DNA of 64,000 nucleotides, from the NCBI GenBank assembly GCA_026182355.1, contig JAPFBL010000084.1, forward strand, positions 10,710,001 to 10,774,000, given 5' to 3'. A program made the position numbers and the translations under genes. The notes under the pieces were generated by a model. That model searched no databases. It saw nothing but the letters and a program-made list of their open reading frames with translations, and was not told the origin of the DNA. Below, in pieces: positions 43,846 to 55,100 of this stretch; position 1 is the first letter of the stretch; each line of letters starts with the position of its first letter. This stretch comes from Hermatobates lingyangjiaoensis (Eukaryota; Arthropoda; Insecta; Hemiptera; Hermatobatidae).

Positions 43846-46800
43846 GTAAGTAGTTGTCAGTTATTTATTTGAAAATTATATGTGTTTGACTAGTTCTAAG
43901 TTGATTTTGCTTGTAGGAGAATAGCAGGAGTAGTTCAATTGAGAACGTTAGTTGCAAGTTTTCAAAACTGAAGTTAATTCATGTTGACGACGACAACAGC
44001 GATGATTGTGGAGAAGAAGAAGAAGCAGAGAAGGAAACAAAATGTAGAACTTCAGTTACACAGGTAAACTTGTAGGTTGTACGTTTGTCTCTTTAGTAAT
44101 TGTTTGGTGATCATTGACAAAGTGTCATACTTAGTTATTTTTCTGATTAGTGTTAAATTTTTAATGGATATAGAACAATATTTTGCAAATTATTCTTTTA
44201 ACGATTGTTATTGTTTCTTTCATATCATAGAATTAATATGAAGATAGGAACATTATTAATACTTCTTTCCTTCAATTCGTTGAACATCTTTCTCTACCCT
44301 CCACTCTTAATCATTCTCTACTTGTGAATTCTCTACCAGCACATTGAGGGCTGGTTGGTTGCGATATTTGCATGATGGTAGAACTCCTCCCCACTCTTTA
44401 ACTAATTTTATAGTTTTAATTTTATTTTGCCAGCTGATTTTGTCGTGAAACTTACTGAATTTTGTTTTGATAGTGATTATTACCTCCAAATCAAAGATAC
44501 TGCTATTGGAACACTGGGTCCAACTCACTGGGTGGACTCTGTGAGGCAGTGAACGAAACAGATATTCAGATAGTGTATGAATACAATGTCTTAATTCTTT
44601 TTCATCTTCGTTTATATAAAGTTGAATATTTCTTAACAGCACCTTCATTAAAGTAGATGTCATTGCATTCACTAAAGTAGTTGTTTTCACCTTCATAGTA
44701 AGAATGCTTTCCAGAGACCCCTGTCAATTGGAATACATCAAATGAGCAATAACTTTCAAGACTGCAGACACTGCGTTAACCTGAGTTAATCGTTGTATAT
44801 ATAAAGTTTAATATACATAAAGAAACAGATAAGTTAAAAACACACACTAACGGTCTCTTAGTTTTGGTTTGAACAGTCATCAGTAGAGATAAGAGGGGGA
44901 AACCAAACTCACCAGTGCTAGGACCGCTTCATCCTGGGACCTTTTTAACTACTTTAACATGGTTACTCAAACAAATATTTTGACAGCATTCTAAAACACA
45001 AACTGGAGAATAGATTCACCTCTGACAATGAGAGCCTAACAACAAACTCAAATCATAAACTATACTACAAGAACCAGAACTACTGACGAGTATAAGACCG
45101 ATGAACGAATATTAAAAAGCAATGTTAAATGCATTAAGCCTGAAGATAGTGCGAACCTGATAACTTGTTTCCAAAGCCCTTCAAGAGTCAATCTGGTAAT
45201 AAGGAACTATATTAACATTCCAGTACAACTCCATCTTGTATATATAAATTTATTAACCGATTAATTTACTCATTATTGTCCTGATGATGAATGTGGTCAT
45301 TCGAAACATGTCGACTAGTAATATAGGTGATAAGCTTTACAGTTTTAACCAAGAGACGAGGAAGAAATTTTGGAAATTGCAGATATTGTATAGAGGGCAT
45401 ATACAATCCAAATATGGGGCGTTATTTAAAAATATATATTTAAATGAAGGACTGCTTCCAACTTTTACAAATATATATAATATTGTCGGTAATTTTTTTT
45501 GACCTCTTTATTCAATATATTTTCTAAGATTTTTTGAGGTCTAGTTCTTTAAAAGTTACTCTTTCTTGCCAACGTTTTGACATATATATATACATTATCA
45601 TCATCATGACCAAAAACATTTTCATATAATAAGTATTATTGATTAACAATGTCTACCTAATTACAGATACGCTTACTGCAAGTTAAATATTACCAAATAA
45701 ACAACAAATCTTGACTGTTTTTTATTGATTTCAGTAGACATACAGATTTTTGATTATGTAGTATGTGAATATAAATAAATAACGTACTTTTAAAAAAAGG
45801 ACCTCTTATTAATTTTGTACATACCATATAGTCAAAAATCTATGTGTCTATAGAAACCTTTTGAAAATAGTCAAGATAAGTTGTTCATTTATTAGTAATA
45901 GTTAAGGATTAGTAAGTATATCGTTTAATTATATAGATATTATTAATTAGTAATACTTATTGCTTCAAATGTTTTTAGCCCTGATGAAGATATAAAAATA
46001 TACGTCGAAATGTTGGCAAGAAGGAGTACTTTTAAAGATCTAACTCTCAAAAAAGTTAGAATATATATGCAGAAGTGCCACAATAAATACACATAAATCA
46101 AGGAAGTCACCTCTAAAAGTAGTAAAAGAAATATAAAAAGCTCTGTTATTACTTTTAGTGGTCATTTCCTTCAAAAAGAAAAAAAAATATATGTATAAGT
46201 AAATAAATTTACTTGAAAATCTATAATATAACAATTTTATTGTATTTAAACAAAAAAAGACTATAAAAACTAAAATTTATGTATAGAAATTGTGTTTTTT
46301 ATTGTTATGAAGTAATTTTTGTAAGTGCTATTGTAAGGAATTTTATAATCTCTCTTAAAATCATTGCATCAAAAAACGGGAAAATCTTTTGTACCCGTTG
46401 ATAAACGAGACCATTTTTGAAACCAGTTGCATTTAAGTGTAAGCGTTCTCTCAGATTAAGTGCTAGTAACTGCCTGCCTCTCTGTGTTATTACGAACTGC
46501 ACCTATCTAGTACAGTTCTTCCAAATTTCTGAATGGTTTCATGTAACTTAGTTAAAAGGAGGATTAATTAAAGGAGTTTGTTTCAAATGTGTTTCTTTAA
46601 ATTTCAAGCCAAGTCAAAAAAAAAAAAAAAAAAAAAGTTTATGGGTTCTGGGCCACTCACTACCTTATAGGAATGAAAAATAAGGTTCGATTGTAAGAAT
46701 AAATTGTGGCGTGATTTTTTTTTATTACTTTTCCGTATTAAAATGTAGATGAATAATTGAATGAAATTGGTTCATTATTTTAAGTTACAATGGTTAATAC

Positions 46801-48891
46801 TCTTATTATTTAATAATTGAATGTTGTAGTCATAAGAATTTAATTTATTTGATAAGTTCACTCTTATAAGTGTATTCGTATGAAGTATTCGTTAATGTGT
46901 TAAAGAATTACTTCAAGGTATTAAGTGATCGTGTATAATCTTTCCTTTTTTTTTTTTTAGTTTTAGAAGAGTAATACAACTAATCAAGTATTCAGATTTA
47001 TATTCATCTAACGAACATGGAAGAAATTTATTTGTCTCTAGAAGATATTAAATTTCAAAAATAAATTTTTCTGCTTGTGTCCTTTTTTAGGAAATATGTT
47101 TTTACTTATTTTTTATCTCTTTTGATTTTATGTTGAGTATAGTTTTAGCTTCTGTTTTATTTTCATTAGTTAATTTAGTTATTTCATTTTCTCTAATTAA
47201 GTTAATATCTTTTTCTGCGTGGATAATCCACATATGAAAATTTAAATCAGAATGTTAGACGGTTGCCAAAGAGAAACAGGTAGTTAAGAAATTTAGGAAG
47301 AGTAGAGCAGATAAATTTGTCAGTCATTCTTGGAAACTGGCTTAATCAGAATTGTTGGTTGAGTGAATACACCTTTGTATTCTTTTCGATTTACTTAGTG
47401 GCTTACTCAATTATATACATTTTTCAGGAGTTATTTTTAAAGAATTCGTGTAGGACAAGTATAATCTATATATAAATTCTCTTCGTGGCTCTGTATGTAT
47501 GTATGTATGTATGTTTGTACCTTATGCATTCGGCCTACAATGGACCTTTTTCAAAAATTCTTTTGCAAGGCACTTTCTATAGGTCTTGGGGAGGTTTTAG
47601 GCTATTAAACTCTGGGGGGCAGCCTAACCCAGGCCCCCTAGGGCCCAAAAACCTCAAAAATTTGCCAATTTTGAGTTTTTGCATTTTTTGTCAAGAAATA
47701 TGGCGTCTACGGCCTTAATGCATAAAATATGAAATGTTGGAAATAAAAATCGAGCTCTATCTATATATAAATTCTCTTCGTGGCTCTGTATGTATGTTTG
47801 TACCTTATGCATTCGGCCTACAATGGACCTTTTTAAAAAATTCTTTTGCAAGGCACTTTCTATAGGTCTTGGGGTGGTTTTAGGCTATTAAACTCTGGGG
47901 GGCAGCTTAACCCCGGCCCCCTAGGGCCCAAAAACCTCAAAAATTTTCCAATTTTTAGTTTTTGCATTTTTTCTCAAGAAATATGGCGTCTACGGCATTA
48001 ATGCATAAAATATGAAATGTTGGAAATAAAAATCGAGCTCGATGTTATTTAATGATTTTTTGCTCTAGGATGCTTCTTTCATAGCCTAGGTACCACTATT
48101 CTCCTGAAAATGTTAAAAAACGTCCAAGGGACTGTAGATCATGAATGAAGAACCGTAAGACAAAAATGCATAAAATAATATTGAACCCAATTTTCATTTC
48201 GATCATTTCATATTTTATACTTAAAACTTCTAGACCCGGGCAACGCCGGGTATTTTCTGCTTGTACTTTATAATTAATGCATAATTAACATTTAAAAATC
48301 TAAAGAGAAAATAAACTCAGGTTCATTTTCTGGTTCCTGGTTCTAACCGGTAACTGTTGAAAGCTGGAATTAATTTTATTTGCCTTTTTTAGTTCATTTT
48401 TTCCAAAAAAACCTTTTTCATCAATTTATTTAATTTTATTTGGGCCATAATAGATTTAGGTAGTTGTGTTCCGAATGATGTAGTTTGATTATTCATGATC
48501 CCATTTTTTCTTGATTTTTTATACTAGCTTCAAACATATTCTAAAAGCTACATACTTATTTTTTGTTTCAATCACATTTTGATTGTTACTTTCAAGTGAT
48601 AAAATACTACAAGCAGCTAGAAAAACATAAACATTTTTAATTTTTATTGTTATATAAGTATACATCGAAAATAGTTTGTGGTACGAAACCGATCGGATGA
48701 TTTCAGCAAATATTTACGAGGTAAGACGGATTTAAATTGATAGAGGTACTGATATTTTGTCATGTTCACTGACATGACAAAAATTTCAATCGAATAATGA
48801 TGTAATTATTAAAAAGTTAGTAATTATTTCTAAAGTCTTAGAAATTAAATAACAATCAAGTTCATATATTAAGCCGTCTTATTTAAATCTG

Positions 48892-48960
<69 letters not shown>

Positions 48961-49296
48961 GATCAAACCACCATATGAAAATGGGGAAAAAAGACTAAAA
49001 TCTTTCAATCATAACAAGCGGTCTTCTTCAACTCAGTTGGGTTTTTGACCTGACAACCGCTTGTCACGGTTGAAACGTCTTAGTCTTTTTTCCCCATTTT
49101 CATATTGTGGTTTGATAATTGATTGTTATTTCACGTGTTTATGTGAAATTTGTTCTATATATCAAGATATATTGTTTCAGGGTACAAATCCCCGAGTCTA
49201 ATTCCCATGTCACACTTAAAGCTTTTGAAGAGGCATTTATATGCCTCCTTGGGGCTGGCTTTCCTCCTGGTCTTAACCTCTACTGTTAATTAATTT

Positions 49297-49336
<40 letters not shown>

Positions 49337-52100
49337 TATATATATATCAATGATCAAACCACAATAAGAAATGGGAAAACAAGACTAAGATCTTTCAACC
49401 GTAACAAGCGGTCTTCGTCAGAGTCAAAAACCCAACTGAACACTAGATGCAGAAAACATCTGGTGAGGAGTTGAGAAGAGTGGGAGGGAAGAGTGGCATT
49501 TTAAAAGGGTGAAACTGCAGGAAAGGACAAATGTCCAGAAAGGGATGTTTGGGGAAACAAAGGAGTACAGTAAGAAAAAGTAAAAAACTATCCGCTAGCT
49601 GTCAACCCTCTTTGAAGAGGCTATTGCCCTCGTGACGAAAGTATCAAGTTTGAAGAGACCGTTACTAATGTTTATAATATTTGATCTATTAAATTTAATT
49701 AGAGACGATTCAATAATATTTCTTAACAACATTGATTTTTTATAGGTAATAAATTTAGCTCCTGTCCAATCAATGTGATGATTTTCATTTTTTATATGCA
49801 AGAATAAGGCACTACTTTTTTCCTGTCTACTTACGTTATATTGGTGTTGTTTTACACGTGTTTTTAATGATTTACCAGTTTGACCAATATAAATTTATGG
49901 CAATTTTTGCACGGTATTTTATAAATACCAGCGGACTCCAATTCGCTGGGAGAGTTTTTTATTAACATGTTACCCACGTTATTACGATTAGAAAACACTA
50001 TATTAAAATCAAGTTGTTTGGCTAATCTTGGAAGGGGGTCCGGTCCAATGATTCGTGGTATGGCAAAATTATAGAATTTGATAATAAAGGGGCTCTGTTG
50101 AAGTATTAGAGAAAGTTTTTTTCGCACACTTCAAAGCTAAATCGATATTAGAAGAGGGGTATTTTAATGAAAGGGCAATTGACCTAATGTTATTAATCTC
50201 TTCATTAAGGAATTCAGGGGAGCAAACTCTTATCGCCCTCAAAAACATATTTTTAAAAACAGAAATTTTAACATTTTTTGGATGCGAAGAAAAAAAGTGT
50301 ACATATGCAAGTACATTCATAGGTTTTCTATATACACTAAAGCGTAACTCATTAGGTAACCTATGGATCATGACATCTAAGAAGGGCAAATTACCACTTA
50401 TTTCTTCTTCCATTGTGAATTTGATTGTTGGCACTAATGAATTCAATTTTGTCAGGAAATCAACTTTATTTAAAGAATTGGGACAAATGCAAAGAATATC
50501 GTCAACATATCTATACTATTTAACATTTTTGGGCAAAATTGAGCTTAACATTTTACTCTCAAAAAACTCCATATATAAATTACTTAGGAGGGGGGATAAA
50601 CAGTTACCCATAGCAAGACCAAATTTTTGAATATAATAATCATTTTCAAATTGAAAATGACAATCTACCACACATAACTTAATTAACTCTATTATAGTGG
50701 TAGATGGAAGGGGAAGGGAATAATTAATTAATTCCTCCTGGAGTAAGCTCAACAGATCAGTTACAGGTACATTGGTAAATAGAGACTTCACATCGAAACT
50801 GATCAATCTATCATTTTTGTTCATGTTGACGCTTTTTAATTTTTTAATTAAATCCACATTGTTTTTTATATGGCTGCCTGAAATTTTTCCAATTAATGGG
50901 CTTAAAATACTTACTAACCATTTGGACAAGCCATATGATGCCGAACCAACCGAACTGACAATCACACGTATTGGGTAATTATCTTTATGTGTCTTTATCA
51001 ACCCATACATATATGGCAAAGAAGGGGATTTTGATATAAATTTAGTAATAAGTTCGGGTTGATTTTTTAAGATAGTGTTAATTTTTTTATTAAATGAACT
51101 ATTGACCCTTTCCAAAGGATTAGACCTTAACTTTGTATACACATTTTCATCATTTAACATAATCTCTATTTTATCGACGTAATCTTTTTTATTTAATATT
51201 ACTGTTACTCTAGATTTATCGGCTTTAGTGATTTTTATGGTATTATCTTTTTTAAGCTTAGAATAATCCTCGATAAAACGTCTAGGAACGCTAACAACAT
51301 CAGTTTTTTCTGAAAGTCCATATACCATTCCTTTTAAAATATTTAAATTATCGATATCTATATTATTTAATTTTTCAGCTTTACAAAAACCCTTAGCCAT
51401 CTGAACATAATTTAAATTGTTACTTTTAGGAAGAAAATTTAAACCATATCCTAATGCTGCTACTGCATTATTATCTAATATTCTGTCTGATAAATTAAGA
51501 ACTAATTTTTTATTTTTATTTTTATTCCACGGGCTATTGTCAATTAAGCTCTGAAGTTTTTATTATGTACTTTAGAAAAATTTTTACATACCTTTCTAAG
51601 TTGCCATATTTGATTATATTTATTGGCTTTGTATAGTCAATTCTTTAATAATCAAAATTGCCATATTTGATTATATTTATTGGCATTATTTACAGGCAGG
51701 TAGTTGGGGTTCAGTGCCCTGCCCTGCATGCCCTCCCACTCACACCTCCCTCCCTTCCGCATTTCTTGCTTTTCTATAATAGTTAGTTGTTAACTACCCT
51801 TTGTACTGCACCTTTTTGCCTTGTGTAATATTTTCGTTTTTACCTGATGATGGCTAATGTGAGCCGAAAGCTTGTGTTTTAGATTAAGTTTCAAATTAAA
51901 GTTTTAGTTTAAAGTGTTAAAGTGTTAAGTGTTCAACTTCTTTCCTTTCATGTTGTTACCAGAACTCCTTTGGAAAATACCCGAAAGTTACCGAAAACTA
52001 GTTAGGAAACTGGAGAACATCAGTAAGAAATTGATCTATGCAGAAGCTGCTGCCGACTTTAATTATACCTGTTTAAGAGAAGACCTGCTGCCTTCATACA

Positions 52101-52135
<35 letters not shown>

Positions 52136-55100
52136 AAATAAATTCAAAACGAAGGAAACACACAGAAAGACACAGACATAACTCACATCGATATTTCGAC
52201 CATTGTCGTCATCAGGAGGTGCGAAGAGCGAAGAGTCCCGCAGGAAGACAGGGCGGTACTCAGTATTGAGTACCGCCCTGTCTTCCTGCGGGACTCTTCG
52301 CTCTTCGCACCTCCTGATGACGACGATGGTCGAAATTGAGTACCGCCCTGTCTTCCTGCGGGACTCTTCGCACCTCCTGATGACGACGATGGTCGAAATA
52401 TCGATGTGAGTTATGTCTGTGTGTTTTGTGCGTGTGTGTGTGTGTGTGTGTGTCTGTCTTTCTGTGTGTTTCCTTCGTTTTGAATTTATTTTATTTTAAA
52501 AAAGTCCGCTGGACCGTTTCTTTTAATATATATATATATATATATTCGAATAGGCAGTCATAAGTATAGTAATTCTCGGATTATGTTTTATATTACGTTT
52601 ATAACTCTGACGAGGACAGTTACTGGTTGAAACATCTTAGTGCGCAGTCAGGTGTCTAACTGAACTTCTTAATAACTACAAAATAACTTAGAACACAGAA
52701 CACACAAAATACTTGCTGTAATCTATATTTTGAACGGAAATATGTCGCCAGGAGAAACCTAGAAGAGAGGATGATTTAAGAAACAGGTCTTCAGGTTAAT
52801 GAAATACAAGGTGGTGTTTATATCGTTGAATTTTTGCGTTTTCTTTCTGCTGATGTCGAACTACGGTTCAGTTTATCGGTTAGAGTTATGTTGTTACTTT
52901 ATATAATTTTGAAGTTTTATGTACAAATAAATAATTTGAATGTATTTCATTCGGAATTATATGAGTACATAATTTTTGATATATTAGTGTTCGATAGTAA
53001 AAGATATTGTTATAAAATTTATTGTATGGAGCTAATAAGTGTAATGCAATGTGTGAAGATTTCAACAAAAATAGTGAAGGTGTTGTGTTTGGCTGGATAA
53101 AGGGAGCAGTGTTGGACTGTGGAGATGACTGTGGAGAGCCGGGAGAGACGACTGATGACTGCTGCTCTATCCCTCTCCCAAGGGCTGCCAAGACGAGGAC
53201 CATGTCTGAGTCTTCCACTCGTCCCTGCTTCTCAGTCAGATCCTATAACATAGCTTCTCTTGCTTGTTCTTTCATGTTTGGCTGCCTTTGTTTTCTTTTG
53301 CTGTAACTAAGGATTAATTAAACACATTTTATTTTTAAATATTAGTTTAAAATTATCAGTTTTGGACTTTATTTCAAAGTGCAGTAACCAAATTTACGAC
53401 TAACTTATTATTATTATTATTGTTAGTTATATTCTAAAGTTTCGTTTTCAAACTAAACGATGTTGATAGTTACATTAAACACATGAGTTATTTAAAATGA
53501 TGACATGGATGTTGGAAACGTCCATTATATTTTTTTATCTATTTCACGTTGTAAGTAAATTAAGTAAATAGTAAAATAAAAATAGCTCAAGGAGCTTAGT
53601 GTGGTGGGTTTGATGATGCTATAAATAGGGAATAACTATTGTACACTGACGTAAATTTGTCATAGTAGGAGTATACAGAACCTGATGAGGTAAGAGCATT
53701 TTCTTTGATAAGTAATACTTTTTTATTTATTTGTTATAGTTTTTCATTTATATATTGGAATATTTTGGTTTTATATTTTATCCTTTAATTCACTTCAACA
53801 ATCCATTTATGAAAAATGAACAATTATTCTTATAAGTATTTTTATAATGAATTCAATGAAAAACAAGGATGTACTTTAACGATAAATTTTCCTATAGTAA
53901 ACTCTTCTGTAAAAGTCAGTAATATTATTTGAGAATTTAAGTAATCTTTATGAGATTGACGGAGGTTAAAAGTGAAAGAGTTCAATTTTATTCTAAAAGA
54001 AAAAAACAAAAGTAGTGCTGAAATAACTTTTGTTGATTGCGGAATTTAATATTTTACCGTTGAAATATCCAGTTAATCCATCTCGTTTCCAATGGAGATC
54101 ACCAATTCCTTGCATTCCAGTTGATTTGAATTAAAATCGTTCATATCTTAAACTACTGTAATCAGTTTGTGTTGAGTACAATGAATAAAAGAGATTTTTT
54201 ACTTCTGTCTTGCCCTATACAATCAAATTACTTGTACACGGAATTAAAAAATACTGCAACTTAATATTAAAAATTATACAATCCCAGTTTCATTCAAAAT
54301 AATTGTTACTTCTTGATTCGATTTATGATAACGATTGGATCATTTTTAAGCGTATTGAACTTCAGCGTAGAAAATACAATTTGATGACACTCCAGTGCAT
54401 GGATACCGTTTATGAGATGTACTGTAATGACGGGAGTCAACATTTATTTGATAATAAAAGGAAGTACTAAGCATTCACCATCTTAACAATATTTTTTGTA
54501 TTTGTTTAAATGGATTTTGGAATCAATTTAATTAGTCAATGAAAGTTTTATTTATGATGATATTTTATATTGAATGCTTTTAAACGTGTTATGAATGAAA
54601 CTGTGGTTGTAATGATTTAGCATTCAAAGCTATAGATATTTGTCATTATGAACCATTTTAAATTTTAGGAAGATTAATTTATTGTGTTGATACTGAGTTA
54701 TCTAAATATGAGTCAACCATATTTATTACAGTTTTTTTTTAATTCTCTGTATTGGTTCCTGTCCAGAATCCCTTATAGGATCGTTTAATATCTATTGGGT
54801 ATTCATAGAATTTAATAATATATGCAGCTTATACCTGAAGAATTGAAATTTCATTCATCATGAGCCATATATTCTTTGATTCTAATGCATGTATCTGTGG
54901 TTTTGCGTGTCATAATCAGGTTGGTAGAATAGACAAATGCAGAAATTCTGTATTGGTAAAACTAAGGGAAGTGTAATATTGTCTAGTTCTAGAACTACCG
55001 TGTATACTATTTTTCACCCGATTAAGTTTAGGAATTATTAATCGTATATAATCGTACAACAATGTTTATAATTGCAATTGTTTTTATTATTTTTTTTATG

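Larger units (their letters stand above)
52141..52490. mobile_element. palindromic element with facing hammerhead motifs and internal duplication
   Basis: The left arm (52141-52263) is repeated in reverse complement on the right, ending at about 52490 with the same 'ccttcgttttgaatt' end. The right side contains an extra tandem copy of a 63-base unit (52276-52338 and 52339 onward) and a (GT)n expansion near 52430-52452. The arms are GC-richer than the surroundings ('accgccctgtcttcctgcgg'). No coding sequence. Confidence 0.8.

Noticed and set aside
50187..50630. 147-codon + strand frame
   Set aside because: Antisense shadow of the PLE-A reverse transcriptase.
52203..52409. 68-codon frame with internal peptide repeats
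   Set aside because: It simply reads through the tandem unit of the palindromic element.
53680..53702. CTGATGAGGTAAGAGC stretch as another hammerhead
   Set aside because: No stem II, no GAAA box in range and no stem I.
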